Source: Thraustochytrium sp. TN22
Taxonomy: Eukaryota; Sar; Bigyra; Thraustochytrida; Thraustochytriidae
Length of the DNA: 64,000 bases
Direction of reading: 5' to 3'
Assembly: GCA_013306675.1 (NCBI GenBank)
Contig: JABLUY010000179.1
Location: forward strand, 1 to 64,000
The translations under genes and the position numbers were made by a program. Positions 1 to 8,361 of this stretch are shown here, in pieces; positions within the stretch are counted from its first letter, which is position 1; every line of letters begins with the position of its first letter. The notes beneath the pieces were generated by a model. It saw only the letters and a list, made by a program, of their open reading frames with translations, made no database searches and was not told the DNA's origin.

Positions 1-8
1 TGGGTTAT

Positions 9-55
9 GGTGCTGACTCCAAAAGGTCCACACAAACGCCTACTACGAATACCAC
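9..55. repeat. 47-bp dispersed repeat, copy A
   Basis: This stretch matches positions 23765-23811 in the same orientation with only two mismatches over 47 bp. It lies about 43 bp beyond the stop of the kinase/glycosyltransferase fusion gene, and the window edge cuts off what follows. Copy B is bordered on both sides by A-runs; copy A is not. I do not recognise the family. It could be the end of a short mobile element or a conserved piece of a longer repeat. Confidence 0.75.
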
Positions 56-97
56 TGACTCGGTGTTAAGATTCTTCCTTCCAGCTTCGGTGGGGCG

Positions 98-2683
98 TCA
101 ACGTTTGACGTTCTCGTGCGTATGCCACTGCATCCAGCAAGGCTCTTCCTGCTTGACCGAAGAACGGCGCTGCCCGTGCAAGGCAACGTTGCAGAATGTG
201 CAGCAGATGCGCGTGTTGTTGCCGCAAAGGACGCAAAGGCGCGGCTTGTCAAGCGTCTCCTGCGTGTGCAGGTTCTTGGAGAGGCGAAGGCGCTTGATGT
301 CAAGAGTATTGGCGAGCTTGACGACGTTTCTCTTCGCGTTGGGGATGCGGAGCCTCTCGTGCTCCTCGTCCAAGAGGACAACGCCAAGGAAAGTCGGCGT
401 GCCGGGGTTGATCTCCTTCTGGGCGCCAAGGTTGGCCTCGCTCTGCGTGCCGAGATTCGTCTCGCCACCGGCGACATGCACGGTGCCGTTCTGTTGCTGA
501 AGTCGCTCGTACAGATGGCCTCGCACGCGCGGGCCAATGTGCAAGCTGTCAACGCGCTGCGTGAGCTCCTGATACCCGGCGATGTCGTCCACGTCGCTAA
601 AGACGTTAGGATGAACGTGCACGTTGAGGCCGCAGTGCGTCTGCAGCGCGGCGACCTGCGTGGCGAAGGCTGCGGAGGAGGACCAGCGCACGCCCTGGAA
701 GGCCTGCCTCCGGGTTTGGCCGGGCAGTGCGAGAAGCACATAGCCTCCATCTTGCGCAGGCACGATGGCGGCGTCGGTGTGTTCGTGCAACGGCCGCGCG
801 AGCGCCTCGCCCAGATCCTTAACAGTGAGCTGTGGGGTGTCCATACCCACAAAGGCGACAGCTCTAGAGTTGGTGCTCTCGAGGGCGTCGCCCAAGGCAT
901 TGCCGAGGTCGCCGAGGCGCGCGTCGTTGGAGTTGCTCTCGGAGATGGGTTGCAGCCTCCATCTGGGCCCACACTCCGGACACTCCTGCAGAATCCACTG
1001 CTCGTACTCTGCGCGGTCCTCGGCCGGGCTAAAGAGCACGACACGATCGACCTGCGCCTTAAGATCGTTCTCCAGCGCCCGGTCCCCGAACGTGTCGATG
1101 AGGTCGGCGACGCAGGCGCGCGCGAAGTCCAAGGCGTTGTTTTGGCCAATCGACTCGGCCAGGCGCGTTTTGCTGCGGCCGAGGCGCGGGAACTTGGCCA
1201 CGAGGAAGACGGTTGCGCACGGCACTTGTGGAGGGGCGTCCGCAGGTACGAGAGGTACGGGCGGGCCTGGCGTGCCGGCCACTCGGATGGCCTCGGTGGA
1301 AAGAGAGAGGAAATCCTCCATCGAGGTTTGGGGCCCCGTTGCGCCGTGAGCGCGGAGGATGTCGGACCCGATCTTGAGAATCTCGTGCTCAATGCGCCCA
1401 CGCCGGTCCTTGCCAAGATCATCACTAAAGTAGGCATCCATGCGGATCGAGCTCATGGTGCGCCGAAGCATCTCCACGGCGCCGAAGCTGACGGCCTCGC
1501 GCCAAATGGCCTTGAGACGGGCCTCGAGCGCAACTTCGGCATCTGTCTGTGTGGGAAAGTAGTTGAGGCAGCGACCCTTCAGCATGCTGCCGCTGCGCGC
1601 AGTCTCGGCGGCACGGTCGGCCTCGGCTCTCCAGAGCTGCTGGAAGGTCTGATCATAGGCCTCGCGTAAGGCACGAACCTCCTGGAGGCCGTCGTCGGCG
1701 CCCCTCGCAATGGCAGCGAGCAGCACATGGCCGACAATGGAGCCGAGGTCAAAGGCGATGGGTCCCATGAGCGAGAACTCAATATCGAAGATGTGGACGG
1801 GCGGGCGCTGGCCGGCCCCCATGTGCTCCTTGGCTAGCGGCACAAAGACGGACCCGGCATGGAGGTCGCCATGCAGGAGGGCCTCAGCGTTGGACGTGAA
1901 GCGCGTTCGAAGATCAGCGACGGCGAGCAGCACGTCCGAATTCTGCAGGAGGCTCTTGTCGTGAGCCTGCACGTCCTCGTGCAACTTGTGCCACGTATTC
2001 TTGAACATACCTACGCCGGACGTGAAGGGAGAGGTGAAAAAGCACTCTTCAGTGATCTCCCGCATCTCGCTGTTGTCGGCAAAGTACCTGATGAGGCGAC
2101 GGCGGTCAAGCTCCTCCATCCCGAAGCTGGACGTCTTGAAGTGGAGACGCGCGAGAGCCTTGCCGATGGGGGCGCCGTAGCCCCGCGGCGCCGTGTCCGT
2201 GGCGATGACGGAGCGTAGTACGAGAGACTCAGCCGGGTCGATGAACTCCATGATGTTGCACGCAAAGACCTCGTCAAAGGCCAAGATGCGCGGGACGCGC
2301 GCCACCGCGTCTGCCCCTTCGCCCAGGTCGCCTTCGCCGCTCCGCGTGAGCCGGTCGAAGAGCTGCAGCATGGTGTTCTCGAAATACGCGCGTCGCCAGT
2401 CGAGAGACTGGCTCTTCTTTGCCAGGAGGTGCGGGAGCGCCTGCTTGACGCAGATGGACGTACCGTTGGTGCCGCGCACCTCGAACACCATGTTCACGTA
2501 GCCCTGGTCCTTGCCATCAATCTTTCTGACGTCCTCGATCGCGCCACCAAGATAGTTGTTGATGAGATCCGAGTGCTCGTGTTCAAGCAGCGCCCGCACG
2601 CCGTCTGCTTTGAGCTGGCGGTAGCCCTCGGGCGTCGGGCCCTTGGGCGGCAGCTCCATGAGCAGGTCATCCAGGTCTGCCAT
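98..2683 (-). CDS. S-methyl-5-thioribose kinase / DUF2064 glycosyltransferase-like fusion with transposase-like Cys-rich tail
   Basis: An 861-residue protein. Residues about 1-445 look like methylthioribose kinase (methionine salvage, phosphorylates MTR): HGDLHAGS at 271-278 is the catalytic loop and FDIEF near 299-303 the metal-binding region, followed by GPIAFDLG. Residues about 488-705 match the TIGR04282/DUF2064 GT-A fold family: AKFPRLGRSKTRLAE, GMDTPQL, PAQDGGYVLLAL and DVDD. The final part, about 816-855, has CVLC, CCTFC, PCW and a WH pair arranged like a piggyBac-type cysteine-rich domain, very close to the tail of the element at 54-56 kb. The start was chosen at the ATG in a GCCGCCATGG context; the frame is open upstream to 2821 without better support. 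The two enzyme domains have no obvious shared pathway, so what the fusion does is unknown. Confidence 0.8.
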   Translation of the reverse strand: MADLDDLLMELPPKGPTPEGYRQLKADGVRALLEHEHSDLINNYLGGAIEDVRKIDGKDQGYVNMVFEVRGTNGTSICVKQALPHLLAKKSQSLDWRRAYFENTMLQLFDRLTRSGEGDLGEGADAVARVPRILAFDEVFACNIMEFIDPAESLVLRSVIATDTAPRGYGAPIGKALARLHFKTSSFGMEELDRRRLIRYFADNSEMREITEECFFTSPFTSGVGMFKNTWHKLHEDVQAHDKSLLQNSDVLLAVADLRTRFTSNAEALLHGDLHAGSVFVPLAKEHMGAGQRPPVHIFDIEFSLMGPIAFDLGSIVGHVLLAAIARGADDGLQEVRALREAYDQTFQQLWRAEADRAAETARSGSMLKGRCLNYFPTQTDAEVALEARLKAIWREAVSFGAVEMLRRTMSSIRMDAYFSDDLGKDRRGRIEHEILKIGSDILRAHGATGPQTSMEDFLSLSTEAIRVAGTPGPPVPLVPADAPPQVPCATVFLVAKFPRLGRSKTRLAESIGQNNALDFARACVADLIDTFGDRALENDLKAQVDRVVLFSPAEDRAEYEQWILQECPECGPRWRLQPISESNSNDARLGDLGNALGDALESTNSRAVAFVGMDTPQLTVKDLGEALARPLHEHTDAAIVPAQDGGYVLLALPGQTRRQAFQGVRWSSSAAFATQVAALQTHCGLNVHVHPNVFSDVDDIAGYQELTQRVDSLHIGPRVRGHLYERLQQQNGTVHVAGGETNLGTQSEANLGAQKEINPGTPTFLGVVLLDEEHERLRIPNAKRNVVKLANTLDIKRLRLSKNLHTQETLDKPRLCVLCGNNTRICCTFCNVALHGQRRSSVKQEEPCWMQWHTHENVKR

Positions 2684-3265
2684 GGCGGCCGCCGCGTTCG
2701 CTGGCGCCGAGGCGCGGCCGGTGCGCGACTCAGGCGCGGCTCGAGGCAGCCAGCCGTCTTGCCTCGCCGCTGCGTGGCCTACGCCGAGCGCCGCGCTGCG
2801 TGCCTGCCAGTGCAGAGGCAAAGACGCGCAAAGACAGCCTGGTCTGTGTCACTGTCACGACGCACGACACCTCCGTGGCAGCCGCCGCACTGTTGCTGCA
2901 GCGCGTCGAAGATCCTCGCTTGCGCGAAGTAAATAAAAGTCAGAAGGAAAGGTAGCCACGAGGAGGCAACGAGCGTGCGAGGCTCGACATGGCATTGCGC
3001 AAGAGCGCAATGATTGTGACTCGACTGACTGCTGCAAAGTATGTTTTTTTTATTAAACCAGGCAGCAACTGTTGCAGCTGGTAGCTAAGTTAGATCATGG
3101 AGCTGGCTGGGGTGTTGTTGCGCGCAAGCAAGCAACCACGCAATCCGGCATTCTCATGACGAACTTCTGACCAGCCGAACCAACAGTGATTCACATCCCG
3201 TGCAGGAGCAGCTGGTAACTTATCAGACAGAAAGCTGTCGCTCAATCTAGCGGAGTGAGTAGCCT
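2684..3265. other. Intergenic region
   Basis: This is the 5' side of the kinase/glycosyltransferase gene and the 3' side of COX15, both transcribed leftward. It contains a short T-run with TTTTATTAAA around 3045-3057. I see no further gene, RNA or repeat in it. Confidence 0.5.
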
Positions 3266-4488
3266 TTAGCGGCGGAGGTAGCGCAGAGCGTGCTGCGAAT
3301 AGAGCATGGCAGTCCACAAGGTGAGTGCGCCGGCCTGATGCGCGGCGCCGAGCGAGACAGGCACGAACATCATGAGCGTGGAGATGCCGAGCGCGACCTG
3401 GCAGCAGACGACAACGGCCATGGCGTTGTAGCCGGTGCGCATGGCGGGCGCCAGCACCTTCCAGTTGGCGCTGCGGCGCGCAAGGTGGAAGAGCAGCATG
3501 GTGGAGATAAAGGTGGTGTAGGCGAGGTTGCGGTGGTCGAACTGCACGGTGGCGGTGTTCTCGAAGAAGTTGCGATAGACCGGCTCGAGCGTCGAGTCCC
3601 AGATCTCGCGCGGCACCCACTCGCCGGCGTAAAAGGGCCAGTCGTTGTAGGCGCGGCCGGCGTCGTTGCCGGCCACGAAGGCACCGGAGACGAATGTGAC
3701 GCCGACCAGCGCGAGCACGCCGGCGCCGAGGCCGCGCAGGCGCAGCACAGTCGGGTGCGCGGCCGAGGCGAGCAGCGGCTGCGGGTTGAGCGCCGTGAGG
3801 CCGGTCCAGACGAGGCCGGTGAAGACGCCGAGCGCCACGGTCAGGTGCGCGGCGAGCCGGTACGGGCTGACGCGCGGCTCCTTCCAGTCCGTAGTGGGCT
3901 CCTCCAGGCCGCTCTTGACCATCCACCAGCCCACCAGGCCCTGGCCGCCGCCCAGCGCGAGCAGGCCCATGAGGCGCGTGGTCATGCCGGGCAGCCGCTG
4001 GATGCGGCCGCGCGCCAGAAAGTACATCAGCGGCAGCCCAAACACCACGCCCAGCCCGCGGCCCCACATGCGGTGGAACCACTCCATGAAGTAGATGTAC
4101 TTGAACTCATCCAGCGTCATGCCCTGGTTCATGCGCTTGTACTCGGGAAACTTCTTGTACTTTTCGAACTCCAACGCCCACGCCTCGTCCGTCTGCGGCA
4201 GCATCGACCCGTGCGGCCGCCACTCCACCATGGACAGCCCTGACCGCGTCAGCCGCGTCACGCCGCCCAGCACCACCATGCCGAACACCGCGCCGGACAC
4301 GCCCAGCAGCCAGGCGCCCACGCCGCGGTCCGCGACCACCGTCCTCGCCGCCGTCGCCGTCGCCGTCCCCGTCGCCGTCGCCGCGCCGCCCGCGGCCGTG
4401 GCCGCGGCGCCCGTCGCCAGCCGCCCCGCGCCCGCCGCCGCCGGCGCGCGCAGTGCCGCCGGCCGCATCAGCCCCGCCGCCGCCAGGC

Positions 4489-4519
<31 letters not shown>

Positions 4520-4561
4520 CAGCGCGCCGCGCGCCGCGCGCGCGCCCACCGCCGCCAGCAT
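3266..4561 (-). CDS. COX15: Heme A synthase, mitochondrial
   Basis: COX15 converts heme O to heme A in the mitochondrial inner membrane, for cytochrome c oxidase. The 431-residue product begins with an Arg/Ala-rich stretch of about 85 residues that looks like a mitochondrial targeting peptide, then shows the family pattern: GGVTRLTRSGLSM, the four conserved histidines in EWFHRMWGR, AAHLTV, QFDHRN and AAHQAG (roughly residues 161, 238, 342 and 409), and several hydrophobic helices. The ATG at 4561 was chosen because the upstream frame runs through a tandemly repeated promoter segment. It is divergent with the CAF1 gene, about 1.5 kb away. The Ala/Thr-rich segment near residues 60-85 is low complexity and probably part of the cleaved leader or linker. 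Confidence 0.92.
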
Positions 4562-4898
4562 CCTCTCGCGCCAATCGCTCGGACTTTCGGCTTTGACTGC
4601 GCCGCGACTTGCTCGCTCGCGCTGCAGTGGCCAGGGACGCTTCCGAGGTGGCCGCGCAGCCGGCCGCCGGCTACGGGTACAGCCACGCCGCCGTGGTCGC
4701 GATCCTCTCGCGCCAATCGCGATCCTCTCGCGCCAGTCGTGCGCCAATCGCGATCCTCTCGCGCCAATCGCGATCCTCTCGCGCCAATCGCTCGGACGTT
4801 CGGCTTTGACTGCGCCGCGACTTGCTCGCTCGCGCTGCTCCGAGGTGGTCGCGCAGCCGGCCGCCGGCTACGGGTACAGCCACGCCGCCGTGGTCGCG
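4561..4898. repeat. Duplicated promoter block with 20-bp tandem repeats
   Basis: Two copies of a segment of about 125-141 bp (4561-4701 and 4774-4898) flank four full and one partial copy of a 20-bp unit GATCCTCTCGCGCCAATCGC (4701-4791). Each unit contains CCAAT on this strand, which is an inverted CCAAT box (ATTGG) for COX15, next to GGCGCG. The array abuts the chosen COX15 start codon, so it occupies the 5' leader or core promoter. Confidence 0.85.
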
Positions 4899-5674
4899 CC
4901 GGCCGCGGCGCCCGCGACGGCGTCGGCGCCCGCTACCGATGCGGGGTACTTTTGCGCCTCTCCGACGCCTGCCAGCGAGCTGGCGGGCTGCCCGACGCGG
5001 AGAGGGACGGGGTGGGCGGGGCGATGTGCACCGCGAGGACATTGTAGGAGGCGAGCTTTGAGCGGGAGAGCGGCGGCGTGGTCAAGGCATGCTGGCTGGC
5101 CTGCCTCTGGCTTGTTTGCTTGTAGGCCTAGCTACAGGCTGATGGTCGCCGTGGGGAGATGGAGGCGCCAAGCTTTGCAGCAGGACGTGGGCGCGGGCTT
5201 TGGTGGCACGGCGCGGCGCGACAAGGCGAGGGCTTTGCGTGGCGCGGGGTGGCGACGCTTTGACTGCCTTTGTCATCGTAGCTCTCGGCGAACCCGTACT
5301 ACTGCAGCAGTGCAGTACCCGTACCCGGGTACCAAGTCGCGCTCCAATCTTCACCCCTGGGGCTCACTCACCTGGCAATCAAAACGCGCTGCTGCGTCGC
5401 TCCGAATCGCCCGTGCAAAGCGCGCATTCATCCAAACCCGCAAAACAGGCTGGCGAGCGCGTCGCTCGAGGCCTGGCGCAGGCTCCGCTCCAGCGGCAGC
5501 TCGAGCCCTGCGCCGGCCGCGAGCGCGGGCGCGAAGGCGGAGAAGGAGCAGAAGGCGGAGAAGGAGGAGAAGGAGGAGAAGGCCGCCCGCCTATCCGGCC
5601 TCTTTCTTTTGCCTGCCGCACAACGAAATCGTCGCGCGCGGCGCGGCGCGGCGCGGCGCGGCTGCGCGGCGGCG

Positions 5675-5709
<35 letters not shown>

Positions 5710-6053
5710 GCGGCCCTGCGCGGCGCGCGCCCGCGAGGCGCGGCGCGCATCGCGGCGGCGGCGGCGAGGCCGGGCAGCCAGGGGCGCAGTTGCCGGCCGG
5801 CGGCGGGCGCTGCGCTCGCTGCTCGCGGCGACTCCTCCGCCCGCGCGTGCGCGTACGCGTGCGCGTGTGCGCGCGCGCGGCGGCGCGGCGGCGCGGCGGC
5901 GCACGGCGCCCGCGCGCGCGCGCCTGTCTGGCTGGCTGGCTCGCTGGCCGGCTGGCTTGGCCGGCGACAGCGGCGGCGAGGCCGGAGACGAACGTGGACG
6001 ACAAGCACGGCGGCTGCGAGGACGACGGGCCGGCTGCGCAAGGCGGCGCGAGG
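4899..6053. promoter_or_regulatory. Bidirectional COX15/CAF1 intergenic region
   Basis: No recognisable protein is encoded here; the long open frames through it are products of extreme GC content. It holds a purine-rich minisatellite of GAAGGCGGA/GAAGGA type units (5533-5582), a GGC-repeat tract (about 5668-5713), short GCGCGGC repeats before it, and an alternating purine-pyrimidine stretch near 5845-5880 that could favour Z-DNA. The region should contain the start sites for both divergent genes. A minus-strand ATG at 5431 leads to a good GTGAGT donor at 5371, but no matching acceptor was found. Confidence 0.5.
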
Positions 6054-7573
6054 ATGCTCTCTGGGTAAGTGACGCGCGGCGGCGCGGCGCGGCGGCGGCG
6101 CAGGGCGCTTGGCTAGACACACTTCAGGTCAGCCCTGGCTAGGCTGGCCAGGCGCGCACCGCACAGCCAGGATCGTGCGCTCAACGCCTTGCGCCAGGAG
6201 AGAAAAAGTTAGCAGAAGAAGAGGAGACAAGGAGAAGAGGTGATGACTGACTCAAGTTGCGTGTTGACCGCTTCTTGCGCGACAGCAACCAGTTGAACGG
6301 GCTGGGCGGCGGGGACTATGGGAGCTACGTGGGCGGGCCGGGCGGCCTTGGCATGGACGGCGGCTCGTACAACGGCGACGGCGGGTACGGGCAGGGATAC
6401 CAGGGCGGCGGGTACCCGATGGGCGGGCCAGGCGGGTCTGACAGCCGGTACGGCGGCGACGGCGGCATGGGCGGCGGCATGCTGAACCAGATGCAGTCGA
6501 TGGCGTCGCGCGGTGGGTCGCAGCAGGGGTACGGGCAGCAGTACGCGCCGCCGCCACAGCAACACCATCAACAGCAACAGCAACAGCAGCAACAACAGCA
6601 GCACATCATGCTGCAGCACCATCAGTCGGCGCCCAGCGCGCGGCCCGTGCAGCTGTACCAGCCGCCGACGCCGCCTCTGGCGCCGCAGCAGATGCCACCA
6701 CCGCCGGGGGCGCGGCCCGGGCTGGAGGACCCTGAGATGAGCAAGCTGATCAAGTCGCGGGGCCAGGTGTACGATTACAAGGGCAGGTCGGTGGAGATCC
6801 GCGATGTGTGGCGAGACAACCTGGACGAGGAGATGGCGGTGATCCGCGAGGTTGTGCGCAAGTACAACTATGTGGCCATGGACACGGAGTTTCCCGGCGT
6901 GGTGGCGCGGCCAATTGGCTCGTTCGAGAGCTCGGAAGACTTTCAGTACCAGACGCTGCGCTGCAACGTGGACTTGCTCAAGCTGATCCAGCTGGGCGTG
7001 GCGCTGGCGGACGACGAGGGCAACTTCGCCGAGGGCTGCCCGTGTTGGCAGTTCCACTTCAAGTTCTCCCTCACGGACGACATGTACGCGCAGGACTCCA
7101 TCGAGCTGCTCGTGCGCAGCGGCATCGACTTTGACCTGCACGAGAAGATGGGTATCGACGTGCAGGACTTTGGCGAGCAGCTCATGTCCTCCGGGCTCGT
7201 GCTCATGAAGGAGGTCAAGTGGGTCACCTTCCACGGCGGCTTCGACGTCGCCTACCTGCTCAAGGTGCTCACGTGCGCCCCGCTCCCGGACCGCGAGTCC
7301 GAGTTCTTCAGGCTCCTGCACCTGTACTTTCCCGCCATGTTCGATGTCAAGGCCATCATGACCAAGCTCGAGAACGCGCCCTTCAAGAGCGGCCTCTCCA
7401 AGCTTGCTGAGGAGCTTGGCGCGGAGCGTGTCGGGCCCATGCACCAGGCCGGCTCCGACTCGCTTCTCACCGCCTCGGTCTTTTTTGCCTTGCGCCAGCG
7501 CTACTTCAACAACAACTTCAACGAGGCCACTTACGTCGGCCTCATGCACGGCCTCGGTGCAGGCCGTGTCTGA
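6054..7573 (+). CDS. CAF1: CAF1/POP2-family poly(A) deadenylase (CCR4-NOT subunit), one intron
   Basis: The CCR4-NOT exonuclease shortens mRNA poly(A) tails. The DEDD catalytic set is complete: MDTEF (D203, E205), GGFDVAYL (D324) and HQAGSDSLL (D395), numbered in the spliced model. The catalytic frame has no ATG at its 5' end, only TTG. A spliced model fixes this: ATGCTCTCTGG (6054-6064), donor GTAAGT at 6065, a CTGAC branch-like site near 6247, acceptor GACAG ending at 6285, then frame-consistent entry at 6286. This gives a 432-residue protein starting MLSGNQLNG. The first 150 residues are Gly/Tyr- and Gln-rich low complexity, longer than typical CAF1. If the splice model is wrong, the first in-frame ATG is at 6353. 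Confidence 0.85.
6065..6285 (+). other. Intron 1 of the CAF1 gene (221 bp)
   Basis: GTAAGT donor, ACTGACTC branch-like motif about 35 bp before the AG, and phase 2 on both sides. It follows a coding first exon of only 11 nt. The model is inferred from sequence; no transcript was available. Confidence 0.65.
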
Positions 7574-8329
7574 GCCCGAGCCCGGTTTCGCACGCACCAA
7601 ACTCTGCGTCAAGAAGGCGAAACACCCCTGCGACGGACCGACAACCACGGCGGGCCACCCAACCACTTGCTCTTTCACTCACGCACAGTCAACGCGACGA
7701 CAACAAACGCAGCCACCAGCATCATCGCCATCAGCCCCAGAAAGAAAAAGGAAAGAAAAAAATGGAAAAGATCTTCTTCATCCCTTGTCACTCAGAAAGC
7801 AAAGCTTCTCGAAGCCTTGCTGCACTGCACGCACGGGGCCCAAATCCTGGGCCAGGTCTCTTCTGACCGCCATCCTCCCGCCTCCGAGTCCGAGTCGAGT
7901 TCGCCGTCTGAGACGGAGCGGGCGGCTGGGCTTCTCAGCAGCGAGCGCGCGCTCGGCCCGGCCGCCCGCCGCGCGCCGCGCGCCGGGCCCTGCCCTGCAG
8001 CCAAGTGCAGCCGTAGATGTCGTTGGGTCGCTGGCGGGCTCCGCGCAGAGCGGGAAATCCCTGCCGCGCGGCTTCTCGATGGCGCGCCTGCGCCTGCGCG
8101 GCGCGGCGCGCGCGCAGAGCCCGTTCGCGCGCGCGCGGGCGGCGGCGCGGGGCGCGGCGGAGCGGCGGCCCGGCCCGCGCGCTCGCAGGCGCGCGGCGGC
8201 GGCGCGCGGCGGCGGCGCGGCGGCGCGGCGCGGCGGCGCGGCGCGGCGCCACGGCTGGCTGGCTGGCCGGCTCGTGCAGGCGTGTAAAACGGGCGCGAGA
8301 GGGACCGCGGGTACGAGCGGGCGCGCCCA

Positions 8330-8360
<31 letters not shown>

Positions 8361-8361
8361 G
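7574..8361. other. CAF1 to CHAT-gene intergenic region
   Basis: The first 200 bp are A-rich and probably hold the CAF1 3' UTR and polyadenylation region. The rest is very GC-rich with GCGCGGCGG-type repeats and ends in a GGC tract (8331-8360) directly before the next ATG. The frame of the next gene is open back to an ATG at 8017, but the added 115 residues are compositionally biased (Arg/Ala) and probably not coding. Confidence 0.5.

Noticed and set aside
4095-6068. Long open frame on the plus strand across COX15 and its promoter
   Set aside because: Arg/Ala/Pro composition with homopolymer-like runs and no domain; an effect of very high GC content opposite a real gene.
8017-8361. N-terminal extension of the CHAT protein from the upstream ATG
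   Set aside because: Arg/Ala-only composition across GCG repeats; the ATG at 8362 gives a normal start just before the folded domain.
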